Shown: piece after piece, positions 21,778 through 33,324 of the stretch
How the letters are laid out: every line of letters starts with the position of its first letter
Numbering within the stretch: position 1 is the first letter of the stretch
Source: Corythucha ciliata
Taxonomy: Eukaryota > Arthropoda > Insecta > Hemiptera > Tingidae
Direction of reading: 5' to 3'
DNA length: 64,000 bases
NCBI GenBank assembly: GCA_038030265.1
Contig: CM075937.1
Coordinates: forward strand, 42,264,198-42,328,197
Translations under genes and position numbers: made by a program
The notes under the pieces: model-generated
Seen by the model: only the letters and a program-made list of their open reading frames with translations
What the model was told of the DNA's origin: nothing
Databases searched by the model: none

Positions 21778-24041
21778 ATGGCTCCTCGTAAACACGTAAC
21801 TTTGACTCTCAAACAAAAAACCGAAATACTCAGCCTGCTAGAAAAAGGAACAAGCTACAGTTCCATTGCAACGCAGTACGGTATCGGCAAATCTACGATT
21901 GCTGACATAAAAAAAAACAAAGAGAAGATCGAAAAGTTCGTCGGAGAAACGGAAAGCGGGCCGGGGAAGAGAAAAACCACAAAAGCTCCTGAATATCCCA
22001 AGGTAGAAAGTGCACTTTTCACGTGGTTCTTACAGCAAAGGAGGTTGCATGTTCCGGTGAGTGGGGAAATGTTGTGTGAAAAAGTCCGTCTTTTCCATCG
22101 TCAAATTTCACCAGGACCAGATCACCAAGATTTTAGAGCATGTAAAGGTTGGTTAGACAACTTCAAAAGGCGCCATGGAATTAGACACCTCAAAATTACA
22201 GGCGAGAAACTATCTAGTAAAATCGACGCAGTACAACCTTTCCAAACCGCATTTGAAGAGCTTGTCCATGAAAACAATTTTACTCCTGAACAAATCGCAC
22301 CCCGAGAATAGCAGTGTGACAAATGAAAAATCTCGTCTTTGTTGGGAATCGACATTTGAAGTTTTGAATGTAAGACTTTGTTAGCAGATCCGTTATATAT
22401 TTATTTCAAACATAGTTCGAGGTTCCTGGTGATTTGATGGTGGCTCATCCATCTATCCCAGCCAAACGAGCACTCGAAAAAATTGTTTCAATAATTTTTA
22501 TAATAAATTTTAAACAAAGTTGGGAGTTGTAACGTTACTATTCCAGAAAATGTCAATTATTTCTGACTAGTCGTCACAGATTGTTGAGGAACAACTCGAA
22601 AATAGTTTGAATTTACTGGGAGAGTAGTGTAACAACTCAAAAAGTAACAGTACTCGCGGCTTAATTTCTCCAAGATGGGCTCTCGGTCTCGATCGAAGCC
22701 GGTACAATGAAGAAGTAGCATTGCTACTCCGATTGATTAACCGCTTCTGCGTGAGAAATAGTAGTGTAACTACCGTTCCCAAGCGTTACCTGGCCGTCCT
22801 AGAAATAGCACACTACTATTTTAGTGTAGGGCTTGCCCAGACCTACCTACCTAGAGGTATAACTCGAAATTCGATATTTTTGACTTGTAACACTGCTATT
22901 CTCAGGGTGCGAAATTTATAATGCAGACGAAACAGGGTTATTCTGGCGCATGCTACCAGACCACATTTTGGTGTCGTCGAAAGAAAAGAACGCTCCTGGC
23001 CGGAAAATTATGAAAGAAAGAATCACTTTCATGCCGTGTTCCATGCTTCAAGGAATCACAAGCTTCGTTTGCTCGTCGTGGGAACGGCTAATAAACCTCG
23101 GGCTTTCAAATCACTTGTTCTTCCAGTTTGCTATCGAGGACAAAAAAATGCATGGGTGACTGGAGACATATTCTTGGATTTGGTTTAAAACTGAATTCGT
23201 TCCTGAGGTTCGCCGTCAAATTTGAACCTTCGTCTCAAATGTTAACCTTCCACAGGAGGCAGTTCTACTGCTGGACAACTGCCCAGGTCACCCTTCTGCC
23301 GATGAGCTTCGTAGTGACGATGGAAAAATTTTCGCTATGTTCTTACCTCCCAACACGACAGCTATAACCCAGCCGATGGATCAAAATGTCATCCAAAACA
23401 CGAAGCTACGCTATCGAAAAACTTTGCTTTCTAACATTCTTGCTGATGAACAAAGTGGAGGTGACCTGGTTTCAGCATTGAAGAAGATTAATCTTAAAGA
23501 TGCCGTTTTCAACTTGACTAATTGTTGGTCATCAGTTTCTCAACATTTGATTCAGATGTCTTGGAAAAATTTGAGTCCCAACTTGTTTCCTTTTGATGAT
23601 TCTCCATCTGCAGAAAACGAAATCATCTTAAGCCTTCTTGTCGCTCGGATGGGTCAAAATTCCATGACTTTAACAGAATGTGAAGTTCAAAAATGGGCTT
23701 CAGGTGGTTGCGATGATGAAATACAAAACCAAGAAATCCTCTCAGATGGTAACATCATAAATACCGTACAGAATGAGGAAATTAAAGAAGAGGAAGCCGA
23801 TGAACAACCTACAACTTCGAAAACCTCAGCTTCTGACGCTGTTAAAGCTCTGAACACAGCCATCAGTGGGGCAGAAGAGAACCTGAGCAGCTGCGAGGAA
23901 GTCATGATGCTGAGGCATGTACGGGACCGCGCGTTTGATCAGCACGTCGAAACTATCCCTAGTAGCAAGCCCATATTTCTGAAATATGTTAGAAACACAA
24001 CAACGTGTCTAATGCAATCATTGCAAGTGAAATTTTTCTGA
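21778..24041 (+). pseudogene. Tigger/Jerky-type transposase, broken
   Basis: The N-terminal part (ATG at 21778) has a pipsqueak-type helix-turn-helix (MAPRKHVTLTLKQKTEILSL, then YGIGKSTIADIKK). A CENP-B-type DNA-binding domain follows (GWLDNFKRRHGIRHLKITGE). The frame stops where the 616-bp element entered at 22296 and resumes at 22912 with [10 protein letters not shown], the first catalytic Asp region. LLLDNCPGHPSADEL (second Asp) and LPPNTTAITQPMDQ (third) follow. Apparent damage in the second part: a one-base loss near 23043, a one-base gain near 23177 and a TGA near 23220. The acidic C-terminal tail remains open to 24041. It would move DNA by a DDD/DDE cut-and-paste reaction if intact; this copy cannot. 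Confidence 0.88.
22296..22911. mobile_element. 616-bp non-autonomous element inserted in the transposase
   Basis: Termini are CGCACCCCGAGAATAGCAGT (left) and CGCACCCTGAGAATAGCAGT (right, minus strand), continuing as GTGAC and GTTAC. It is flanked by AAAT at 22292-22295 and 22912-22915. Removing the element and one AAAT restores the expected Glu-Gln-Ile-Tyr-Asn-Ala-Asp frame, which fixes both the boundaries and the 4-bp duplication. It has no coding capacity. Internal copies of GTAACACTACTATT-like words form further inverted repeats. A 4-bp duplication with CAC near the end recalls Chapaev-type elements, but this is not established. Confidence 0.88.
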
Positions 24042-25347
24042 AATATTTCGAACACCAATAATTTGAAATATTTCAGAAATTATCTTTCTGACACATTTCC
24101 AACACAACTGACCAACACATTTCAAACATTCTTGTCCAAAACATATTGAACGCGTGGAAATTTGTGTTTTGAACACAATGAAACTCTCGTTGCGGCTGTT
24201 TCGTTTCAAACACATGTCAAACTCATTAAGCTGAACATATGTTTGAGAAATAAAAAAGTGTTATTAGGAGTATTTCAAACACGTGACAGAAAAGGTGTTA
24301 TATTGGCTGCGGTTTCATGGATTTTGCAATGTTCTGGAAAGCTTTCCAACACGTGTTTGACATATTATGTGATGACATATTTTCAACATGAAGAACTTCG
24401 TCTTCACTTGTCAGATGGAGTTTACTAGCTCACTCAAAACTCAAATAAGTTATTATAAAGCCGGCTACCATAGTGAGGAACGTACATATGTTGTTTTAGT
24501 GCATTTTATTTTTTCCTGAAAGTTAAAAAGAGTTCAAATCGGTTCGAATTCCCATGAATGTTTAGTCCCAAGCCCTCACGCTGTGCATAGAAGTTGAAAG
24601 CATCAGCCGTCTATTCTACCTCGTCTTGTTGGACTGACACTAAAGAACGAAATTATGGTTCAACACGTCTAGGCTGCCCAATTTGATTGTTGGTAAGGTG
24701 TAACAAAAACAATATTATGGCGTCCTTCTTATTGAGTTAATTTACAGATTTTACAACACAAATTTTTGTCGGCAAAGAGAAAAGAACTAATTGACGTTTC
24801 AAATGCGTGTCTTTCTCAGGTTGGGAATAACATAAGGTTTTATTGCTAAACCTGAAGCAAAGAAGCTTCAAAATGCTGATACGTGTGGACTGTAGAGGCA
24901 TGGACAAGATTTATTTTGGTTTCTAACTTCATTAGAATTTCTTTGTAATAACTACTTTGTGTTCTAATATACGATGTCTATCAATTCTAAATAAATTTGA
25001 TTCCTATGAAGCGTCAAACGCATGCGTCAGTGGCTATGGAGTTGGAGCACTAAGGGCGCTTTCACACTGGAAATTCCGGTATCCGGTTCCAGTATCGAGG
25101 AAACTAAAAATTCTATACGGCAAACGCGTATTGAATTTTTGAATAATAATAAACTTTTTTTGAACACTATAGTGTTCAAAAAAAGATTACTGATTTTTTC
25201 ACAGCCAAATAAATCAACATTTTCATTTATTTTAACATTATTTCCTTGGTTTTATTTCTTCCCTTAAAAGCTATAGGTAATCCGAACGACCTGATAATCC
25301 GAAGAACCCCTTTCCCCAATTACGTTCGGATTAGCGCGACCCGCCTA

Positions 25348-26325
25348 TAATTCGATAAAAGCGTAAAGTGGCTTGAGTCCTTCAGAAATACGGTAAAAAA
25401 TATACCGTACAAGGGAAAACCGCGCCCCTAAGAGAAGAAGGGCTTCAGTACAGTCCGCCCAAGCAGCTGATGGTTGCCTAATGTTTTCAAATATACGAAT
25501 TTCTGGTCATATTATGATTTTTGCCCATTTTCTTCCTCGAGTAAAAAAAAACCTTACGAGTTAAAAATTTCGAATTCAATTTTCTATAAGTTTAGTTTAA
25601 ATGGACTAAAGTCGTTCTTCCCCGGGACCCTTCATTTGGTTTTTGAACAAGTCGAATTAGTTTTACAAATTAACCAAAATTATTCAAAGAGCTGAAGCAA
25701 AATGAGATTCGGTTTAAACATAAACACTGAAATTTGGATTTGAAGGAGTCAAATCCAAGAAATTAGGGTTTTAAAGAGCCCAAGTATGCGAAATTGTAGT
25801 TTGAAAGAGCCAAAACCACGAAATTTTCCACAAACATGCTTCGAGATTGGATAATTGCGGCGTATGCATCTCGTTGTAGGCGAAGTTACTTTTTATAAGA
25901 ATCGTACTACGGTCATTTCGATAATATTGTAACCGGCAATTTTGAATTTGTCCTCTTTTTGACTTATTATTTCTCAATAATAAGTCTTTGTAATCGTATC
26001 GCAAAAAATTTGTTTGACCCCCCCTCAAAATTTGTAGTTTTACGTTTCAAAGTGCGTAGAATCCAAATCTGCAATAAAAAAAAAAATGTCCGTCCGCCGT
26101 CCGGGCCATATCTTGCCCTAGGATTGCTCGAAAAAACTCGTTCTTTCGCACATAGACTCCATTTGGGGTCTAGTTGGTCCTAACATCTGATCAGTTTGAT
26201 CAAATAACTCTCTGGGGTTTTATGGGTCAAAAGCGGGTCCAAAATGGGGATTTTCAAAGGATTTGGGATCATAGGGGTGTGGGGTGTCGATTTTCATGTA
26301 ATTTCAAGCCGGATTTGACTACATC
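25348..26325. other. Mixed sequence between Tigger and the retroelement
   Basis: No gene is visible. Phrase-E units lie at 25690-25830. A 22-bp palindrome (25963-25984) is identical to one at 18285-18306 including flanking bases. The stretch 26080-26320 is apparently low copy, without motif. Confidence 0.4.
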
Positions 26326-26329
26326 GATG

Positions 26330-27290
26330 AATAATAAACCCACAGTCGAAATAATAATAGGCATTGTTCGATAATTCGCAGCGTTTTCAAATGCGTTTCC
26401 GTTGTACATGCTAGCTGATTGAGTGGGAATAGGGAAAGAAGTGGAGTTATTTTTTCGATTTTATGCCGTTGGCATTCCAGTTTAGTATATAATGTTATCG
26501 TGGAGACGGACACTTGCTCCAGTTTGATGTGATTGAGATGTCCGAGGATTAGCGTCCATAGTTTATCAGAAAGTTGGTTATGGCGTTCAGGATTTGAGGC
26601 ATTAGAGGTTTTATTGCTTCGACAACAAGATTAATTAAAGCGTTTATGAGGTCAGGCGTATTATTGTTGCTTTCACAGTTCGGGACATTTGTAGGTGATC
26701 TACTTTTTAACACGTGTCGGAGTAACTTGTTGCACAGTGCTGAGTGGTCGTGGTGTTAGAAAATACCTGTCCTCTCTTTCGTTTTTCTATTTAATATTAT
26801 CTGGGAGTGTTGAAGCGACTGTTTCTTTTTTTCTCGACAATCTCTGGAAATACTGGCATCCCTTATAATTGGCGGGGTGGTTTTCCCCGCAGTTTACACA
26901 CAATGGGTTGTATCTCCGGTTTTCTTTGTACATGTTTATAGTGGTACGTGGTTCCCTATGCACTTCACGCACCTACTTGGTAGACGACAGTAGTTTTTGC
27001 GTGTGATGGAACCGTTGACAGTTTTAGCACTGCGGGATTGCGTTACGTAGATGTTTGGGCTCTACTTTGATTACGGTATAAATTAGTTTGGTTAGATTGA
27101 AGATTGCGCTTGCTTTCTTTTTTGTGTTACTTAGCTATACGAAACAAATAGGGGTTGGTTTATTGTCTTTGTTTAGCAGTTTTAATACTGTTTTTATTGG
27201 ATATCCCAAATTTAGAAGCTCCTCGCTTATTTCCTTCTCTGAGATAGAGGGGAGGATACCTCCGCTACGTCTAGTGTGTTTTTGTCAGAA
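26330..27290 (-). pseudogene. Jockey-type non-LTR retrotransposon remnant (ORF1 end and ORF2 start)
   Basis: Read on the minus strand from 27280, a gag-like segment runs through SEKEISEELLNLGYPIKTVL and a PRE_C2HC-like stretch. Three CCHC zinc knuckles follow, damaged by shifts and stops: a NCQRFHHTQK piece, CVKCIGNH, and CVNCGENHPANYKGC near 26870. After about 300 bp the start of ORF2 is seen (LNWNANGIKSKK, then CTTETHLK near 26400), the N-terminus of an AP-type endonuclease. Both outer ends are missing, so the copy is truncated on both sides and inactive. Confidence 0.75.
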
Positions 27291-27309
27291 GGAGAACAGT
27301 ATGCGTGTA

Positions 27310-27579
27310 ATAAGGGATTTTGTGGTTAGAGAACTTTGTGTTTAGATCATTTTGTGGTTGGAGCATGTCATAAATTTCACACATATGTTTACTTATTGTT
27401 TCTTCTCTCAGTTCACGGTAGAATTTTAAAGTGAATAAAAGCCAATTATCCTTTGGTCTCAATTTTATTAATTTTACTACAGAACATTTTGTGGTTACAG
27501 CATTTTGGGGTTCATTAGAGCATTTTGTGGTTGGAGAATTTCGTGGTTAGAGCCCTTTTTGGTTAAAGCATTTTGTGGT
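27310..27579. repeat. 16-17-bp array, family F, part 1
   Basis: The phrase GAGCATTTTGTGGTTAG recurs with variants (GAGAATTTCGTGGTTAG and others). The same array continues at 29193-29238 and 32748-32840, because two transposons have split it. It is related to the array at 47.34-47.77 kb (ATTGTGGTTAGACGAC). Confidence 0.7.
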
Positions 27580-29192
27580 CACTGGCGGACCGACACCTAT
27601 CGGGGCCCAGGGCGAAAATCTCTATGAGGCCCCTTGAGTCACTAAATAAGCAAGAAATTAAATTATTACGTAGCATCAAATTATGGATTTCCCCTTAATT
27701 TAGCCGCGAGTTCTAGATATTTATACATCCTATCCGCCAATGAGAGTTTGTGCTCAATTTAAGCCGCAAATTGGATATTTTCTCAATTTTAGTCGGGAAG
27801 CAGCGGATGTTTTTACACTAATTTTGCCATGAATTCGCGTTTTTTCTCAATTTCAGCCACAATGTTGCCTTCAGAATCCGCAAATTGTCGTATTTTCAAT
27901 GACAGTCGAAAATTTGAATACTTTCAATTTTACCCACGAATGATAGCTTTTTCTACACAATTTATCCACGAATTAGAGAGTTTCCTAAATTTTAGCCACG
28001 TATTGGAGTTTTCCTCAATTTTTGCTGCAACTTATAGCTATGTTTTACCTTTTTTAGCAGCAAATAAGCACTTGTTCTCAATTTGAGCAGCAGATTAGCG
28101 GTGTTTTCACCTTTTTTATATCGTATTATCACTTATTCCCCAACAAAAAGTGGCAAAAGTTATCGCTTCTCTAAATTTTAGGCGGGCTAGTTAGTGATTT
28201 TCCTCAATATCAGCCGCGCAAATTAGTGAATATTTGAACATTTTTGCCCCGCATTATCTTTTTTTGTTTTGTTGTTGTTGTTGTTGTTCACTTTCATACG
28301 TGGAAGCGTTTTTCTCAGTTTTAGCCCCGAACAAAAGGCAGATGCCTCGGACTGGCGTACTTTCAACCACAGCCGAATATTATTATTTCTCCAATTTTAG
28401 CCGTGAATTAGATATTTTTCTGAAATTTTTCCGCGAATCAGTATAAATGTCGTCAATTTTAGCAGCGACGCAGCGTTTTTATTCCGTAAAAGCGATTTTT
28501 CTTGGTCGTGACTTTGAATTGGCGTTTTCCTCAATTTTTGCAGCAAATTTGGGATGTTTTACCTTTTTAGCAGTGAATTAACATATTTTCCCCGATTTGA
28601 ACTGCAAATGACGTTTTTAATCGAATTAGCCGTGCTAAATAGTGATTTTTCTCAATGATGGCAGCAAATTAGCAAATTATTTTTAAATTGGTGCTATGGT
28701 TTAGCGCTTTTTCCGAGTTTTAAGCCCGAAGTTGACTTCAGAGGCCACGGATGTGCGTTTTCCTACATTTTAGCCGCTAATTTGGGGTTTATCTATTGTT
28801 TCAATTTTAACCGCGTATTAGAATTTTTTCTGCACTTTATGCGCGTTCCTCAATTTTCGCAGCGAAATGCGAAATAGCGTTTTCAATTCCTTGAAAGCGA
28901 TTTTTTTCTGCTGATTATAGCGATGTTTTGCCTTTTTCAGCAGCTTATTAGCACTTTTTCTCAATTTGAGCAACAAACTAGAGTTTTTCTTAGAGTTTTA
29001 GCCGTGCCAGCGTGATATTACAGCGTGTTTCGCGATTTCCGTAGAGAATTTTCCATTTTAAGCCCCACTCTTAATTTCAGAACATAGAACCTAAAGATCG
29101 TAATTTTTCCATCTTTAAGTTTTTCGGGGGCCCCCTCTGACAGGGGGCCCGGGGCGGTCCGCCCCCCTCACCACTACGTCGGTACGCTACTG
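27580..29192. mobile_element. hAT-type non-autonomous element 1 (1613 bp)
   Basis: The left end is CACTGGCGGACCGAC; the right end on the minus strand is CAGTAGCGTACCGAC. A perfect 8-bp target duplication TTTGTGGT lies at 27572-27579 and 29193-29200, as hAT elements produce. Subterminal GGGGCCC-rich segments face each other. The whole interior is phrase-A repeat in minus orientation, with a (TTG)n tract near 28270. No transposase. A related right end lies near 53390-53490. Confidence 0.87.
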
Positions 29193-29238
29193 TTTGTGGT
29201 TGGAGAATTTCGTGATTAGATCATTTTGTGGTCGAGTG

Positions 29239-32200
29239 CAGGGCCGTATCTTGCTTTTTGCCGCCCCGGGGTTAATTTGTTTTTGCCATCCCGTGCGGCC
29301 AATCCCCTCTCCCCCCAACTTTCTCCAAGACTTGTGGAGTCAAGCAAGTAACGAGAGAATGGATTCTACAAGTTACTAGAGGAAAACTGTTTCTTCAACC
29401 TGGCGAAAAAACCTTGAGTTGACGGCCACTCCAGAAAGATGCGATGTTGGTTTTTCGTGATGAACGCTTCCGGGCACCCCAGAGTGCCTGGGTTTCAATC
29501 CCGCTCAGAGCATGCCGAGGTATAGTGTCAAAAGGGGACAGACCTCGCCACTGTTCTGAGAGGGGGCCCTCGAAAAGCTTAAACATGGAGGAATGAGGAT
29601 TTTTAAGTTTCATGCTCATGGATGGAGGATCGTGAAAAAGAGGTGGGGTATCCGCTTAGACAACGCTTTGGCCCCACCCTACAATTTTTATTCCATCCGT
29701 CTAGGAGAATAGAACAAATCAGGTGATCAGCAGTTTTTTGTGACTTTTGTGACTATTCGATTCTGCCTTCAACTTCGAATTCAATTTGTATTCTTCCGGG
29801 AATAATACGTGCCGTGTGGTGACCAAGGTTCAAAATAACGACCTAAGTGCCAGGGGCGTAGGTACGGGGGGGATATGGGGGATAGATCCCCCCCCCCCAG
29901 AGCCACAAGTATACGAACGAAGGGACACTAGAACCATAACGAAGAGCTCCATAAAATCTCCATGAGCGATTCACGTTGAAGTTAGGTTTAGCAGATTTTC
30001 TGGACTTGAAGCAGCCCGAAAAGGTCCGAGTACGACCAGCTTTATCCTCAGACTTCAGACCCAACGCGCAGTAGTGTACGCCCCGGACCCTCTGTCAGAC
30101 AAAAATCGGTAACATTCGTGGCTATAGCTGCTAAAAAGCGCTGATTCGTGGTACATGGAGGCCATTCTACGAATAAATTGTGGAAATGAACGCAAAAGTG
30201 TTGCATTTGGGCAAACCTCCCGCGGTTAAAGTTGAGAAAACACGTTTTAACATTGACAAATAAAAGGCGCTTTCAGGTTAAAATTGGACAAAAATGGAAA
30301 ATTCACAACTGAAATGGCGTAAAATCGCCCATTAGCGTTATGAAAAAGGGAAAATAGAATGCTGAATAGCCGCAAAATTAGCACAAAACGCTATTCCACA
30401 CCTGACATTGGGAAAAATCGGTAATTTGGAATTTGCAGATATAAAGTTATAGAAAAACGTTAATTCGCGGATACAAAATGAAGAAAATCACTAATTCGCA
30501 GGTAAAAACTGAAAAAATCACAATTAGCGCAGCTAAAATGAAGAAAAACGTTAATCTTCTGTTCAAATTGGGAAAAGTACTAATTCTCAGTTAAAAATGA
30601 AAAAAATTGCTAATTTGCAGCTTCAAATTAGTCAAACGCCAATTCTTGGCAAAAATTGACAAAACTCGGTAATGCACGGGTTGGAGGCGCTACCACGGTG
30701 CTAAAATTTAGAAAAAGCGAAAACTCGCAGCTAAAATTGAGAAACATCACTAATTCTCGAATTAAGTGTATGTGTGTGAAATTTATAATTTAAAAATGAT
30801 GATTTTTTGACAGAAACTGATCGATAGATGTACATTTTTTGGTAAAAAAAAAAAAAAAAAATTGTAATTTAAATTCGCTCCTTCTGAAGGCATTTTTGTG
30901 GCTAAAATTAAGAAAAATTGCAAATTCATGCATGGCTGTAGTATAATGTTCAAAAATACGCTAATTCACGGCTAGAACTGAGAAGAAGCATAAATCAATA
31001 CCTATAAAAGTTATATAAAATTGCTAATGCGGTGGTGAAATGTGAAAAACCGCTAATTTGCGGGTAATATTTAGAAAATAAAATAATCAGCCTCGTCAAA
31101 ATTAAGAGAAAGGTTAATTTTAAGCCTAAAAATTAAGAAAATTGCTAATTCGCTGCTAAAAATGGAAAAAATCGCCAATTTACAGCTAAAATTGCGCCAA
31201 ACGCTGATTTGTGACTGAAATTGAGAAAATTCGCCAATTCACAGGTATGAAACCCTACGACGCGCCGCCGCTACAATTAAAAAAAAGCGCTAATTCGAGG
31301 GTTGAAATTGAGAAAAATTCTTATTTGCGCCAAAAACTGAATATACGCCAATTTGCGGATTCTGAAGGAAACTTTTCAGTCTGAAATGGAAAAAAAATCG
31401 CCAATTTCTGGCAATAGGTGAAGAAACCGCTAATTTGCGAGTAAACTGAGAATAGTCGCTCACGCATTGCGTTAGGTGAACCAAACAAATCCTAATTCGC
31501 GAAAAGTCCACCTATTTTGCGGCTAATGTTGAGGAAAACGCCAAAACTCGTGGATAATTAAGAAACATCGCTCACGTGATAAAAACGATACTTTGCTGCT
31601 AAAGTTGAGAAAATGCGCAAATTCATGTCTATGGGAGGCGGTGGGGCAAAACCGTTAATCTGCGACTGAAATTGAAAAGAACGGTACTCAGCTAAAATTG
31701 AGAAAATAGCTAATTTGAGGGTAGAGTCCACTAATCGCCCTTATAACTGAGAGATTGAGGCTATGATGAAGCCTGCAAGATGGCCAGATTCAAGAGTGTG
31801 CTGGCTGTGAAATTACCCCCCTCCACTCACCTTTACGAGATTTAAATCTGATCCCCCCCCCCTCAGGACAAATTCCTACCTACGCCACTGCTATGTGCTA
31901 CTTTTGAGTCATTGAGTGTGTCAAGATCGTCGCCAGGAGCCATACTGCCAGAAAGGAGGTGGCCAAAAACGGCGGCATCGGAGGTGGAACCGCTTAACCG
32001 GTTTGTCTTAACGGCTCGTTTATTCGATTGTTGGATTCCCCGGGTCGAGACCCCCGGAGATATGCGATTCCTTCGAATTTTAAATTTTTGGCCCTTTTTG
32101 CCTAACCACCGAGGGCTTTAGTAGGTGATTTTCAGGTCCTTTTCAACCATGCACAGTCGAAAACGCTCCCATAAGGGGTCGTCTGCAATAGCCTATCGAG

Positions 32201-32747
32201 GCCCATGTGCGCAGTTGTTTTCTCTGAGCAAGCTTAAGGGCAAGTCTACGTCTGAAATTAAGAAGCCACGCTCATTTTTCGCTGTTCTGCGGGCTATTAC
32301 TCGGCTAAACGTTTTGAAAAGCTCTAATATTCCCGGCTAAAATTGAGAAAAAGCGCTCATTCGTGGCTAAAATTGAGAAAATGCGTCAATTCGTGGCTTC
32401 TGATCCAACTTCCTGGCGAAAATTGAGAAAAAAACGCTGTACGCAAGCAAAGAGGGACCTCGTAGAAATTTCCGCGCCGGGCATCGCATAATTCACTATG
32501 AGGCTGCGGCGGCTTCGTGTGAGCGTTCGTGGCGGTGCGTGGAGGAACCCTCTTAGTACGGGCGGGGGGAAAAAGAGAGAGACAGAGAAAAAACATTTAT
32601 TTTCACTCTTTTCTCATCTCTTCTGGTTCAATTTGTCTGATCCCCCTCCCTCGCCTAAAAATATTTCCAACATTGTGCCGCCCCTCGAAATTGGCCGCCC
32701 AGGACTATAGCCCTGGTAGTCCCCCCCCCCCCCAAGATCCGGCCCTG
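29239..32747. mobile_element. hAT-type non-autonomous element 2 (outer, 3509 bp with insertion)
   Basis: The left end is CAGGGCCGTATCTTG; the right end on the minus strand is CAGGGCCGGATCTTG. A perfect 8-bp duplication GTCGAGTG lies at 29231-29238 and 32748-32755. Both subterminal regions share GCGGCCAAT. It contains element 3 at 29851-31890, so its own length is about 1.46 kb. The remaining interior has a few phrase-A units (32270-32440) and no transposase; 31912-32340 holds only short chance frames. Confidence 0.88.
29851..31890. mobile_element. hAT-type non-autonomous element 3, nested (2040 bp)
   Basis: The left end is CAGGGGCGTAGGTA; the right end on the minus strand is CAGTGGCGTAGGTA. 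The flanking 8-mers CTAAGTGC (29843-29850) and CTATGTGC (31891-31898) match at 7 of 8 positions. A poly-G/poly-C stretch lies close to each end. The interior is phrase-A repeat in plus orientation, dozens of units. No coding capacity. It lies wholly within element 2 and so is younger than it. Confidence 0.83.
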
Positions 32748-32755
32748 GTCGAGTG

Positions 32756-33318
32756 CTTTCTGTGGTTGAGTTTTCTTGTAGTAAGAGCTTTTTGTGGTTG
32801 GTGCAGTTTGTGGTTAGAGCGTTTTTGGTTCAATTTCGTGGGGTTGGCTCAGTCAAATTATTCCGGCGAACTCTTACAGTGTGTGTGTGTGGAGTGGGGC
32901 GGGTTCGCGCGGAGCAGTGACCGGTTGTGGGATGTAACCGATGAGCACATTCTGGCCAGTAATTCGACTCCTTCGTCTCCAATAGAGAACCATGCCATCA
33001 CCAAGACGTTTTTATTCCCCCCTCCCTCCCACCAATCGACTGACAGTCGTGACTTCTATAAATTGCTCTAGAGGAGCTCCCTGGTCTCTGCAATAGCCCT
33101 TTATGTACCTCTTAGTCGACCTCAACCCCACGGTTACTATCAAGGAGCACCAGGCAACTCTGCTAGGTACCTGCTTACTATGTTGAATTCACGAACCCAA
33201 TGACACACGAGCAGGCGTACCAACCAAGTTTCTCGAACAAAACAAAGTGTGACACAACAATATCATCAAAACTGACCTTATAACTTGCGACAATCTCCAA
33301 ATTATGAATCACGACATT
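32756..33318. other. Intergenic sequence downstream of cdc25
   Basis: The end of the family-F array (to about 32840) is followed by sequence without recognisable genes. A short GT run is at 32880-32890. The AT-rich part from 33240 onward may be near the 3' end of cdc25. Confidence 0.4.
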
Positions 33319-33324
33319 TTTATT
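33319..33324 (-). terminator. Candidate poly(A) signal for cdc25
   Basis: AATAAA on the minus strand, about 600 nt beyond the stop codon. It is the first canonical hexamer I found on this strand. A 3' UTR of this length is plausible but unproven; 33325-33920 is AT-rich and holds nothing else. Confidence 0.3.

Larger units (their letters stand above)
21589..25347 (+). mobile_element. Tigger/pogo-type DNA transposon, 3.76 kb, defective
   Basis: Terminal inverted repeats of about 24 bp are seen: CAGGCGGGTCGCGCTAATCC at the left end, and TAGGCGGGTCGCGCTAATCC on the minus strand at the right end. Both sides are flanked by TA, the target duplication of this superfamily. The AATCCGAAC motif in the ends, with subterminal copies near 25280-25300, is typical of Tigger/Jerky-type elements. 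It contains a broken transposase (21778-24041) and an inserted 616-bp element. The 1.3 kb after the transposase is AT-rich, with many copies of TTTCAAACAC and short palindromes. Confidence 0.9.

Noticed and set aside
24525..24560. Box-B-like word GGTTCGAATTCCC suggesting a tRNA
   Set aside because: No D arm, anticodon arm or acceptor pairing can be built around it.
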